A stretch of DNA of 30,987 bases from Poseidonibacter ostreae (GTDB taxonomy: Bacteria; Campylobacterota; Campylobacteria; Campylobacterales; Arcobacteraceae): positions 1 to 30,987 of the forward strand of contig NZ_WFKI01000030.1 of NCBI RefSeq assembly GCF_009208055.1, given 5' to 3'. The notes below the pieces were generated by a model. The model did no database searches. It had not been told where the DNA came from and was given only the letters and a program-made list of their open reading frames with translations. The translations under genes were made by a program, and so were the position numbers. Of this stretch, positions 7,642-15,770 are shown one piece after another. Within the stretch, counting starts at the first letter, position 1. Each line of letters starts with the position of its first letter.

Positions 7642-7797
7642 TTATCTTTCCTTTAATAATTCAGTTTTTGTTTCTGTATCATTACTAATCCAAAATGATG
7701 CAACTATTGGAAGAAAGATTAAAAGTAATAACTTCAATACTTTTAATCTTAATTTAAAAGATAGATATGAATAGTGTTCTTCTTTTACTTTATTCAT
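7642..7797 (-). CDS. 51-residue single-pass membrane protein
   Basis: A short gene with a strong ribosome site (AAGGAGTGAATT directly before the ATG). It encodes MNKVKEEHYSYLSFKLRLK, one membrane helix (about residues 18-36, KVLKLLLLIFLPIVASFWI) and a polar tail ending in ELLKER. It sits 10 bp after the upstream gene and its stop nearly touches the next start, so the three genes are one operon. Function unknown. Confidence 0.7.
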   Translation of the reverse strand: MNKVKEEHYSYLSFKLRLKVLKLLLLIFLPIVASFWISNDTETKTELLKER

Positions 7798-7807
7798 AAT
7801 TCACTCC

Positions 7808-8224
7808 TTATTTATTGATTACATATACAGGTTTTGTTTGTGAAAAGAAAGCCAGGGCAATTAACAATAGAAAAAATGATATTACTGCTAATGGTACAAA
7901 TATAATTGTTTGTAGTAATGTAATTCCTACACCAACAAAGAAAGTTGTACGTTTTATATTTAATACTAAAATAAATATAAATAAAGCTGCTGCAATTGAC
8001 ATAAGTAATATTCCATTTAAAATATCACCATCAACTGCTAATGCTTTTAAATACCAACTATTTCCATAATATGCAATACCTGTAATTACTGCATAAATAA
8101 AAAAGAAGTCCATTTCTATACATTTAAATTTGTATTTTTTATAAGTCTTATCATTTATATAATTTATAAACATCAATAATAAGTAAGATAAAAGTAGAAC
8201 TCCGATTACTATTAAAACTTTCAT
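7808..8224 (-). CDS. Four-helix membrane protein, unknown function
   Basis: I place the start at 8224 (138 residues) because AGGAG lies six bases before it; an ATG at 8245 in frame has no such site. Four membrane helices are visible at about residues 3-21, 42-58, 68-88 and 97-130. It is the first gene of the three-gene operon and lies behind a good promoter at 8265-8294. No catalytic motif is seen. Such small polytopic proteins may be immunity or stress proteins, but nothing here decides it. Confidence 0.75.
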   Translation of the reverse strand: MKVLIVIGVLLLSYLLLMFINYINDKTYKKYKFKCIEMDFFFIYAVITGIAYYGNSWYLKALAVDGDILNGILLMSIAAALFIFILVLNIKRTTFFVGVGITLLQTIIFVPLAVISFFLLLIALAFFSQTKPVYVINK

Positions 8225-8264
8225 TATAGCTCCTAGTGTATCCATATTGGATAAATTTAATAAA

Positions 8265-8294
8265 AGTATAACCTAATATAGTATAATTTGTCAA
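8265..8294 (-). promoter_or_regulatory. Sigma-70-like promoter for the small membrane-protein operon
   Basis: On the minus strand TTGACA (8289-8294) is followed after 18 bp by TATACT (8265-8270). The first gene starts about 40 bp downstream at 8224. A consensus -35 box stands out in this AT-rich sequence. Confidence 0.55.
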
Positions 8295-8361
8295 GTGCTT
8301 ATTATCTGTAACAGTTAATTTTATGATATAATACTGCTAATATAGATAAATAAGGATGTTT

Positions 8362-8604
8362 ATGACAAAAGGTCAATTTAACTTAAAACTAAAAGATTTA
8401 GAACTTTCATTAAATGATTTCTCAAAAATTTCTAATATATCTTATTCAACAATTAATAATTGGGGTTTTGTTAAGGATAATGGTAAAGCTATAGCAGTTC
8501 CAGATTGGGTTGAGCCTTTTTTAAATTATTTTGAAAAAGCTAAAAAGTATGATTATTTAAAAAATGAGATATGTGATGTAATGAATGAATTGGAAAATAA
8601 ATAA
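8362..8604 (+). CDS. Small helix-turn-helix regulator
   Basis: 80 residues from the ATG at 8362, chosen because AAGG lies six bases before it; the in-frame ATG at 8356 directly abuts AAGG. Residues about 12-35 (LSLNDFSKISNISYSTINNWG) form a helix-turn-helix like those of phage and plasmid regulators, followed by a variable wing (DNGKAIAVPDWVEPFLNYFEKAKKYD). A -10 element TATAAT at 8327-8332 lies upstream. It is divergent from the membrane operon, so it may regulate that operon. Confidence 0.7.
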   Translation: MTKGQFNLKLKDLELSLNDFSKISNISYSTINNWGFVKDNGKAIAVPDWVEPFLNYFEKAKKYDYLKNEICDVMNELENK

Positions 8605-8932
8605 TAGATTTTAAAAAAGTTTTTTGATATAATTATTATAGTAAATCATAAAGGAACAATGAAAACTGAGTCTTTACTCTAACATTGCTGTTTTATGATT
8701 ATCTATCTTGTATTAAAGACATAAGTATATGTGCTATTTACAATTATATCTTTTAAACTGCAATACTTTTATGTACAATTATCCTTCTAATATTATTTAA
8801 TCTATTTAAAACCAATAACTATTACTTCATGAAATGAAACAAAATCCTATTTAATTTCAAATTGAAATATTTTTATGCTACTAAATTTAAAAATGATAGT
8901 ATTATAGAAATTAAATTGAAAGAGAATATATA
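8605..8932. other. 328-bp non-coding region with a structured RNA candidate
   Basis: No gene found. The first 100 bases hold a promoter-like TATAAT (8628-8633) and a long nested hairpin (8644-8700). The rest is AT-rich with no further strong structure and ends in a -10-like TATTATAG about 30 bp before the zinc-ribbon gene. Confidence 0.55.
8644..8700 (+). ncRNA. Candidate small structured RNA
   Basis: AATCATAAA (8644-8652) pairs perfectly with TTTATGATT (8692-8700). Inside, after a 4x4 internal loop, CAATG (8657-8661) pairs with CATTG (8683-8687), and GAGT (8668-8671) with ACTC (8676-8679) around CTTT. Three nested perfect stems with a -10-like TATAAT 11 bp before the first arm suggest a short transcript rather than a chance palindrome. 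No T-tract follows. It could also be a DNA-binding site or a hairpin terminator of the preceding gene. Confidence 0.4.
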
Positions 8933-9133
8933 ATGTTTAATAATCAAAGAGAACTTCAAGTAGTGTGTCCTAGATGTAAAAGTGAGAATATATTTATAGG
9001 CAGAAGCTTAGATATCAAACCAACTGATACTGTTAAGTGTAATGATTGCAGTTACTCTCAATTAGCTCAAAGATTTAAAGATCAATGGAAAATACAGAAT
9101 ACTAAAAAAACTAAGGAAAAGATATTAAATTAA
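8933..9133 (+). CDS. Small zinc-ribbon protein
   Basis: 66 residues with two CXXC knuckles, CPRCKSEN (from residue 12) and CNDCSY (from residue 36), a zinc ribbon, and a basic C-terminal tail (KKTKEKILN). Its 3' end overlaps the start region of the split endA gene by 10 bp, so the two were probably one transcription unit before endA was interrupted. Zinc ribbons bind nucleic acid or proteins; no specific role can be given. Confidence 0.7.
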   Translation: MFNNQRELQVVCPRCKSENIFIGRSLDIKPTDTVKCNDCSYSQLAQRFKDQWKIQNTKKTKEKILN

Positions 9134-9377
9134 TAATAGCAATTATACTACTTTCATTATCTCTTAATGCAAGTAGCCTTTCAAAATCAAAGAAGATACT
9201 TTTAAAGAAAGTTTATTTCGATAATCAAATTACTTTTTATTGCTCAAACCCTTATGAAATGAAAAGAGTTAAAAATAAAGAAAAAGCTTTAATAGTTCAA
9301 GATAGTAAATATTACACTCCAAGAAATCCTTATTTCAAATCAGGAAAAGAAAATGATAGAGCTAAAAGAGTAGAGTG
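9124..9377 (+). pseudogene. endA: Endonuclease I (endA), 5' part, interrupted by a mobile element
   Basis: The frame gives a signal peptide (KLIIAIILLSLSLNASS) and the N-terminal part of a periplasmic endonuclease I, up to NDRAKRVE. The frame then runs into foreign sequence and stops at 9385-9387. The rest of the gene (EWEHVMPAHNFG onward) is at 18645-19090. Both pieces share TAGAGTG at the break, so joining them restores an uninterrupted 230-residue EndA. The start is odd: the expected ATG position (9124) is ATT, with AAGGA nine bases before it and a stop at 9112-9114, so no standard start exists. The start may have decayed after the gene was broken. Confidence 0.85.
9371..9377. repeat. Left copy of the 7-bp TAGAGTG target/core
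   Basis: TAGAGTG flanks the inserted element on both sides (9371-9377 and 18645-18651). In endA it covers codons for V/I-E-W in the catalytic EWEHV motif. A 6-8 bp shared core is what tyrosine recombinases exchange, and it is also the size of a target duplication. Confidence 0.75.
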
Positions 9378-9468
9378 TACCTGTTAGTATTCATAAAATA
9401 GAAAATATCCATTATTCTATTTAATGGACAAAATGATATACTTTACTATCTGATTAAAGAGGTTAAAT

Positions 9469-10149
9469 ATGAAACTTAACACTATAGCTACTATTACTAT
9501 TCTGATAGGATTATTTTCTACACTTTATGGAAGTGGAAATGAAACAATATCAAGTTTTTCTAAAGCAAAAAAAACACTAAATAAAAAAGTTTATAATAAA
9601 AAAGATTTGAGATATGCATTTTATTCCAATTGCAAATATAATAATGAGAAATATACTTATAAAAGTGGTAAAAAAAGATGGAAACTTGTTGTAGATAAAC
9701 AAAGTTGTGGATATATTCCTAGAACTAAATCAAAAAGAGCAAATTTTATTGAATATGAACATATAGTACCAGCTCATGCATTTGGTCATAATCTAACTTG
9801 TTGGAATAAAGGTAATGATAGTTGCTATTCTAAAAAGAAAGATAAACATTACAAAGGTCGTAAATGTTGTAGCAAGGTATCTAAACAGTTTAAACTAATG
9901 CAAGCTGATATATATAATTTAGTGCCTGCAATAGGTGAATTGAATGCAGATAGAAGTAATTTCACATTTACAGAACTAAATGGAGAACCTAGAAAATATG
10001 GAGAAGTAAACTTTGAAATTGATTTTAAAGCTAGAAAAGTAGAACCACCTGAATACTCAAAAGGTCAAATAGCAAGAACATATCTCTATTTTAAAAAGAC
10101 ATATAATTTACCAATAAGTAAAAAACAAATGAAACTATTTAGAGTATAG
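9469..10149 (+). CDS. endA: Element-borne endonuclease I, C-terminus cut by an amber codon
   Basis: 226 residues: signal peptide (about 1-22), then the endonuclease I core. EYEHIVPAHAFG at residues 95-106 contains the metal-binding His98, and NLVPAIGELNADRSNF is the conserved second motif. Such enzymes degrade DNA in the periplasm. The family's EWEHV is EYEHI here, so the TAGAGTG sequence hit in the host endA is absent. The frame continues past the TAG (10147-10149) as NKQYPV...KIQGNKFIY to a TAA at 10231-10233, matching the NKQDPV end of the host protein, so a TGG-to-TAG change removed about 28 residues. An extra cysteine-rich insert (CYSKKKDKHYKGRKCC) distinguishes it. Good ribosome site (AGAGG). 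Confidence 0.85.
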   Translation: MKLNTIATITILIGLFSTLYGSGNETISSFSKAKKTLNKKVYNKKDLRYAFYSNCKYNNEKYTYKSGKKRWKLVVDKQSCGYIPRTKSKRANFIEYEHIVPAHAFGHNLTCWNKGNDSCYSKKKDKHYKGRKCCSKVSKQFKLMQADIYNLVPAIGELNADRSNFTFTELNGEPRKYGEVNFEIDFKARKVEPPEYSKGQIARTYLYFKKTYNLPISKKQMKLFRV

Positions 10150-10234
10150 AATAAACAATATCCTGTTACAAAAAAAGAGAAAACAATTTATAAAAAAATT
10201 GAAAAAATTCAAGGGAATAAATTTATATATTAAA

Positions 10235-11569
10235 ATGAAAAAAATTATACTTCAAAAGCTAGATATCTATACTCCATTACAACAGAATAATAAAATCATT
10301 AATGAAGACTACGATATTGACAACTATTTACATTATCCAATTTTAATAGATGAAGAGGGAACCCCATGGAAGCATGGAAATTTATATCTATTATCTAAGT
10401 TAAAGAACTACAAAAAGCCATCTAGTAAAACATTGGATTCTATTGCTAATGATCTTAAAGACTTTATGTTGTGGTGTAAGCAATCTGATATAGATTATTT
10501 AACAGCAAAAAGGAAAGTACTTACACCAACTTATAAATACAGAGGCTATTTACAAACATTATATGAAAATGGAAAAATATCTTCATCAACACTCAAAAGA
10601 AAAATTAGTTCAGTAATAGGGTTTTATAGATACTTAATAAACGAGCAAAACATAGAGTTTAAATTTCCTTTATGGGAAGAAGGAATCACTTCAATAACTT
10701 ATCTTGACAATAAGGGATTTAGTCAATCTAAGAAAATCACAACTACAGATATTGCAAAGGTACCACTAGTTCAAAATCGAGAAATTACGAATGAAGAATT
10801 TATAAAAGATGGTGGAAACCTAAAACCTCTAACAGAAGAAGAGCAAATAACAATTGTAAAAGCTTTATTACAAATTGATAATAAAGAGATGACTTTAGGC
10901 TTTTTAATATCTATGTTTACAGGAGCAAGAATAAGTTCAGTATATACATTGAGACTTAAACATTTTAATAAAAATATTGATCCTAAAAGTAAAGATGATA
11001 TTCCAGTGAAAATTGGTTTGGGAACAGATTGTGATACAAAAGGTGATAAACAATATTTGCTTTATTTTCCACCATGGTTGTATCAAATGATAAAAATATA
11101 TATACAATCTCCAAAAAGTGTTATTAAGAGAGAGAAAGCAAAACATATATTTGAAGATTATGATAAACAATATGTTTTTTTAAATAATAGAGGTAGACCA
11201 TATTATGTATCAAAATATGATCCATATAAACAAGATTACAGAGATATTCCAAACGGCAATACAGTAAGGTTATTTATACTAAATACATTGCAAAAAGTGT
11301 TAAAAAAAAATAACCAAAGTGTCAATTTATCTTTTCATGATTTAAGAGCTACTTTTGGGATGAATACATTAAATAGATTATTACCATTAGTTAAAAGTGG
11401 TGAAATAGATATAAGTTTTGCACTTCATTATGTTAAAGAACGAATGGGTCATAGTAGTCTTATAACAACAGAGAGATATCTGAATTTTCAGAAATTAAAT
11501 CAAGTAAAGCTAAAAATCCAAAATGGATTCGAAGAACATCTAGCAAAGTTAATAAACAATGAACTATAA
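10235..11569 (+). CDS. Tyrosine recombinase, first of three (TnpA/GmtY-like position)
   Basis: 444 residues from the ATG at 10235, one base after the ancestral stop of the upstream endA frame (10231-10233); a TTG at 10199 in frame would lie inside that endA tail and is less likely. All catalytic residues are present: R232 (TGARISS), a lysine in the beta region (TDCDTKGDKQYLLY), H368-R371 (HDLR), H406 (GHSS) and nucleophile Y415 (ERYL). An N-terminal core-binding helical domain (about 55-150) has SSKTLDSIANDLKDFMLW. It probably cuts and rejoins DNA at the element ends together with the next two proteins. It overlaps the next gene by 11 bp. Confidence 0.9.
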   Translation: MKKIILQKLDIYTPLQQNNKIINEDYDIDNYLHYPILIDEEGTPWKHGNLYLLSKLKNYKKPSSKTLDSIANDLKDFMLWCKQSDIDYLTAKRKVLTPTYKYRGYLQTLYENGKISSSTLKRKISSVIGFYRYLINEQNIEFKFPLWEEGITSITYLDNKGFSQSKKITTTDIAKVPLVQNREITNEEFIKDGGNLKPLTEEEQITIVKALLQIDNKEMTLGFLISMFTGARISSVYTLRLKHFNKNIDPKSKDDIPVKIGLGTDCDTKGDKQYLLYFPPWLYQMIKIYIQSPKSVIKREKAKHIFEDYDKQYVFLNNRGRPYYVSKYDPYKQDYRDIPNGNTVRLFILNTLQKVLKKNNQSVNLSFHDLRATFGMNTLNRLLPLVKSGEIDISFALHYVKERMGHSSLITTERYLNFQKLNQVKLKIQNGFEEHLAKLINNEL

Positions 11570-13430
11570 AAAAATAGCAATAAATTATATTAGTGTTGAT
11601 GAAGTAGAAAAACAATATATTGATAAAAGTCTATTGTATGATAGTTTAGGTATAAAACTTAATCGCGATTTTGCAATATGCCAAATTCTTTATCCTCGCT
11701 CGATTAAAAAATCAAACTCAAAATTTGTATTAGTTGAATCTGAAAATTATGATCAAAGAAGATGCAACATATTGAATTATTTAATTGAAAATATTTTAAT
11801 TAAAAATAGACAACTTGGTTTAAAACCTGCAACAACAATAAGAAGAATAAAAGAGGTTAAATACTTTATAGAATATGCTGACAATACTAATTTGAATTTT
11901 ATTGATAATATTAATCAAGCTAGAAAAGCTTTTTTAAGATATACAAAATATCTTCAATCATCTATTCAAAAAAGTAAATACGCTCAACGAACAGCCAGTA
12001 GACTGCAAAAAGAAGCCTTAAAATTACTTTCATATTTATTTCGTGTCGAGCCTATAGAAATAAAACAATCAACTACATTGATTCATTCAGGTAACGAAAC
12101 TAGAACAACACAGGCAATGAATGAATCTGATATTCAATTTTGTTTTAATTTTTATCATGATCTATTTAAAAGTATTTATGGTTTTATCATTAATAATGCT
12201 AACTATCCATATAAAGCAACAATTACAAATACCAACTATTGGTTTCTTCCTTACACAAAAGGATTTATTGCTAATGAATCAAAAGCAATGAAGAATAGTG
12301 CTTTTAATTGTCACACAGGTAAAGTTTTGGCATATGAAGATTTATATCAAGAACCATATTTAAATATTGATAAACAAAAAAGAGATGGATATAAAAGAGC
12401 AATAAGACTCTTCAATCAATATTTAAAAAATGCAAATAGCAATAGTTTTACTGATGAGCGTTTAGCTATAGCACAAATAGGAGTACAAGCTTATTATATT
12501 TTATTTTTGTTTACAACAGGAATGAATGATTCAACTGCATCTACATTAAAATGGAATGAAGACTATACCATTCAGAAAGAAATGCAGGATTTTAAAAATA
12601 TAAAATATCGTGCAGGAAATAAAATTGTTGAGTTTTCAATTGCTTCTAAATTTTTAAATCTTTTTAAGAATTTCCTAGAACTAAGAAGCTATTTACTTCT
12701 AAACAATTTTAAGAGTGCCTATTTATTTTTTCAAGGATATGGTGAAAACTCTTACGTTTCTACTACAGCAAAAAGTGGTAACTTATCATCTTCAATAAAT
12801 AGTCGAATAAGTAAAATATTCAATACAGAAAAGTTGAAATTTTTAACATCAAGAACAATAAGATTATATAAAACAAAATATTTAATAAAGCATCATGGGG
12901 TAATTCAAGCAGCAAATATAGCTCAAACAAGTGTAGTGACATTACTAAAGCATTATACGGGAGAAAATGAGGAAACTAGTGCAGAGCAAATGACAAAATA
13001 TTATGATGATTTAAATAAATCTGTATTAATACATTCGCCAAATGATAAAGTAATTACTGCTGGACATTGTTCGTCTTTTGGTAATCCTGATAGTGATATG
13101 AAATTAAAATCTATAAATATTGATTGTGAAAAAAGTGAAGGTTGTTTATTTTGTAAACACTTTCGATGCCATGCAGATAGCGACGATGTAAGAAAGTTAT
13201 TGAGCCTTCTATATATTATTGAAGAAACAAAAAATAAAGCTGATTCAATTGATCATTTCAATTCAATTTACTTAGTTGTAATTAATAGAATAAATAATCT
13301 CTTAAAAGAAATATCAGAGAATCAAAAGGATTTGGTTGAAAAAATTAGAGAAGAAGTCTTTGAATATGAAATATTATCCTACTATTGGGAAAAAAGATTA
13401 GAAATGCTTTTAGAGCTTGGAGTGTTGTAA
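11559..13430 (+). CDS. Degenerate tyrosine-recombinase-like protein, second of three
   Basis: 623 residues. The C-terminal fold follows a recombinase, but key residues are changed: TGMNDST has N323 where the first catalytic arginine belongs, the HXXR box reads R432-T-I-R435 with the histidine lost, and only LKHYTG (Y466) resembles the nucleophile region. After it comes a cysteine/histidine-rich tail (GHCSSFG, then C-X5-C-X2-C-X3-RCH around 505-545) that probably binds zinc. The N-terminal half is helical. The likely role is a structural or regulatory partner in a recombinase complex, as in the middle subunit of trio elements. Length is close to Tn554 TnpB. It overlaps the first recombinase gene and lies 3 bp before the third. 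Confidence 0.82.
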   Translation: MNYKKIAINYISVDEVEKQYIDKSLLYDSLGIKLNRDFAICQILYPRSIKKSNSKFVLVESENYDQRRCNILNYLIENILIKNRQLGLKPATTIRRIKEVKYFIEYADNTNLNFIDNINQARKAFLRYTKYLQSSIQKSKYAQRTASRLQKEALKLLSYLFRVEPIEIKQSTTLIHSGNETRTTQAMNESDIQFCFNFYHDLFKSIYGFIINNANYPYKATITNTNYWFLPYTKGFIANESKAMKNSAFNCHTGKVLAYEDLYQEPYLNIDKQKRDGYKRAIRLFNQYLKNANSNSFTDERLAIAQIGVQAYYILFLFTTGMNDSTASTLKWNEDYTIQKEMQDFKNIKYRAGNKIVEFSIASKFLNLFKNFLELRSYLLLNNFKSAYLFFQGYGENSYVSTTAKSGNLSSSINSRISKIFNTEKLKFLTSRTIRLYKTKYLIKHHGVIQAANIAQTSVVTLLKHYTGENEETSAEQMTKYYDDLNKSVLIHSPNDKVITAGHCSSFGNPDSDMKLKSINIDCEKSEGCLFCKHFRCHADSDDVRKLLSLLYIIEETKNKADSIDHFNSIYLVVINRINNLLKEISENQKDLVEKIREEVFEYEILSYYWEKRLEMLLELGVL

Positions 13431-13433
13431 AAC

Positions 13434-15344
13434 ATGGTTGAACATAAAATAGTATCGAACTCTACTTATTGGTATGACAAGATAGGTAAAACACAAGAAT
13501 TTACAAAAGTAAATGACTTAACAGTTATTTCAGTAGATAGCACTGGAAGTACTATTTCTTATTTTTATGATGATATATGGGACTTAAGCTCATATTCTAT
13601 CAATCCAGCTAGAACAGATAGTACATTAGATTTTAATAAAATTGAAAAAGTTCACAGAAAAGAAGCAAAAATTATTACTTATATGATTCTTATGTATGGG
13701 AAAAGTCGATTTGGAAGACAACTTGAAGCTAAGACTATTAAAGGACAATATTTTAGAGGGTGTATTGTACCAATATCAAAATGGCTTAAAGGAAAAAATT
13801 TAAATTTTAATGACTTTTTTTCTAATGAGAACATATTATTTCAATATGTTAAACATCAAATTTCAATGAAAAAAGATTTTATACACTTGCTAGCTTTTTT
13901 TAAACTTTTATCAAATACTTACCATGAAAGTTTCCCCTATAAAATAGTAATCAACAAAAAAACAAAAACTTATTTAGATGAAGCAAGAAAAATTAGAGAA
14001 AAAAGTAAAAAACAAACGCCTATTGTTCCATCAAGAATATTATCTTATGCAATAGAAGCAAGGTGGCAGCATATTGAATATATTTTCAATCATATTGAGG
14101 AGTTATCAAATTTTATTGAGAATTATATGAATCAAAAAGCAGATCATGAAAAACCTCAAAAGAAATTTCTTAAAACTATGAATTTTTATAAACTAAAAGA
14201 TTTATTCAAAAAATATAATATTAATAATCGTGCAGAATTTATCACATTTATAAAGCAAATACAAGCAACTTCTAAAAATTTAATTCATACTTATAGTGGA
14301 ATGAGAAGTGAAGAGGCTTATAGTTTAAATATAAATTCTTTTAAGCAAGACGGTTCCACAAGTTTTATAATTGGATTCACAACAAAATTAGATGGAAGAC
14401 AAAAAGAAACTAGATGGGTAACTTCAAACAAAATCAAAATGATATTTGAAATTTTTCAGAAAATAAACATTTCAATGCTCAAAAAACATAAAAATTATAT
14501 AAATTTGAATAATTCTCCTTTATTTCTTTCTGTTAATTTTTTAAGATTAAATAATATGGAATCATTATCATTAAGTAGTTTAGATGCTAATAATGAGCTA
14601 TATTTAGATGAAAGTAAAGTTCTACTAACACCAAAAGATTTGGAAGAATTAGAATCAATTGACCCTTTTAGGAATTGGACAGAAGAAGACAAGTTTCAAC
14701 TTAATTCTAGATGGCACTTTGCAACTCATCAGTATAGAAGATCTTTGGCAGTCTATTCAATAAAAAGTGGTCTTGTTAGTATTGGAGCATTGCAAATTCA
14801 ATTAAAACACTTATTTAGGGATATGACATTGTATTACTCAAATGGAGCTACGAATAATGTTAGTATTGATAAATTGTATAGTGAAGATTTAATTAAAACA
14901 CTTAAAGATACTAAACCAGAAATTAAAACATTAGAATTTATAAAAAACGTCATTTTTAGTGATGAAAAATTATTTGGAAGTTATGGTAAAAAAATAGAGT
15001 TAAAAAAATCTTCAATAACAGGCAATTATTCATCATATATATTAGAAGATAAGCAGAAAACTCTAAAACTATTTCAAAATGGAGATTTGTATTACAAAGA
15101 AACTGCATTAGGTGCATGTATTTCAGTAGATCCTTGTGATTCTTTTTTAACGAATTCATTAACGGAGTGCTTTTCTTGCGATTGTGGGATTCTAAAAAAG
15201 AGCCAAATTCAGAATGTAATTTGCAAGGAAAAAAATCTTTTAAAGCAATTTGATGATGCATCTATAGAATATCAAACAATTAATAAAGAGTTGATGCAAT
15301 TGGAATCTTTATATCAAAAATTAAATGGAGAAAACAATGAGTAG
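13434..15344 (+). CDS. Tyrosine recombinase, third of three, with cysteine-rich tail
   Basis: 636 residues with a complete catalytic set: R291 (SGMRSEEAY), a basic beta stretch (TKLDGRQKETRW), H432-R435 (THQYRRS), H459 (LKHLFRD) and Y467 or Y468 (LYYSNG) as nucleophile. A C-terminal cysteine cluster (ACISVDPCDS, then ECFSCDCG) at about 562-586 suggests a zinc site, shared with the previous protein. The long N-terminal region (1-270) is helical and probably binds DNA or partners. The gene follows the second recombinase by 3 bp and overlaps the coiled-coil gene by 8 bp. Confidence 0.87.
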   Translation: MVEHKIVSNSTYWYDKIGKTQEFTKVNDLTVISVDSTGSTISYFYDDIWDLSSYSINPARTDSTLDFNKIEKVHRKEAKIITYMILMYGKSRFGRQLEAKTIKGQYFRGCIVPISKWLKGKNLNFNDFFSNENILFQYVKHQISMKKDFIHLLAFFKLLSNTYHESFPYKIVINKKTKTYLDEARKIREKSKKQTPIVPSRILSYAIEARWQHIEYIFNHIEELSNFIENYMNQKADHEKPQKKFLKTMNFYKLKDLFKKYNINNRAEFITFIKQIQATSKNLIHTYSGMRSEEAYSLNINSFKQDGSTSFIIGFTTKLDGRQKETRWVTSNKIKMIFEIFQKINISMLKKHKNYINLNNSPLFLSVNFLRLNNMESLSLSSLDANNELYLDESKVLLTPKDLEELESIDPFRNWTEEDKFQLNSRWHFATHQYRRSLAVYSIKSGLVSIGALQIQLKHLFRDMTLYYSNGATNNVSIDKLYSEDLIKTLKDTKPEIKTLEFIKNVIFSDEKLFGSYGKKIELKKSSITGNYSSYILEDKQKTLKLFQNGDLYYKETALGACISVDPCDSFLTNSLTECFSCDCGILKKSQIQNVICKEKNLLKQFDDASIEYQTINKELMQLESLYQKLNGENNE

Positions 15345-15714
15345 TGAATTAATAGATGAATACTTTGAAGCCTTGGAAAGACTTAAAAATAATACACCTA
15401 TACGAATACCAAAAGGCAGTAAAATTAACAATGATAATGTATCTCTTGAAGCGGGTAGGAAAAAAGGTACAATTAAAAAATCACGACCTGTCTTTGATGA
15501 GCTTATTGAGGAAATCAAAAAAGCCAATGAAAAAGATATCAAGCCTATCCTAGAAGCACAAGACAAGGCAGACAAGTACAAAGAAAAGTTTATTCATTAT
15601 AAAAAATTATATGAAGAATGTTTGAATAGAGAGCTAATGTATTTAGAAAAAATTGATAAATTAGAACAATTACTCAAAACAAATAGATCTACAAATAATA
15701 AATATTTCAATTAA
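15337..15714 (+). CDS. Small coiled-coil protein of the recombinase module (TnpC-like position)
   Basis: 125 residues from the ATG at 15337, which has GGAG six bases before it; an ATG at 15325 in frame overlaps the previous gene more and lacks a site. The N-terminal part contains NVSLEAGRKKGTIKKSRPVF, a helix-turn-helix-like, basic stretch (about 37-56). The rest (65-117) is a long coiled coil (DKADKYKEKFIHYKKLYEEC). Tn554 TnpC has a similar length and a similar place after large recombinases; I make the comparison on size and context only. It probably binds DNA or orients the recombinases. Confidence 0.75.
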   Translation: MSSELIDEYFEALERLKNNTPIRIPKGSKINNDNVSLEAGRKKGTIKKSRPVFDELIEEIKKANEKDIKPILEAQDKADKYKEKFIHYKKLYEECLNRELMYLEKIDKLEQLLKTNRSTNNKYFN

Positions 15715-15770
15715 TGTGATAATACATTAAACTATAAAGATAAAAAATTTAATAAAGAAGGAAAATCAGA

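Noticed and set aside
7815..8069. 84-residue plus-strand frame
   Set aside because: Antisense of the four-helix membrane-protein gene.
10199..10234. TTG start at 10199 for the first recombinase
   Set aside because: This stretch is the ancestral C-terminus of the upstream endA frame; the ATG at 10235 follows its stop by one base.
14956..15261. Minus-strand frames opposite the third recombinase
   Set aside because: Antisense shadows without ribosome sites or motifs.
15321..15581. Minus-strand and alternate-frame reading frames over the coiled-coil gene
   Set aside because: The plus-strand frame has a ribosome site, coiled coil and operon context; the others have none.
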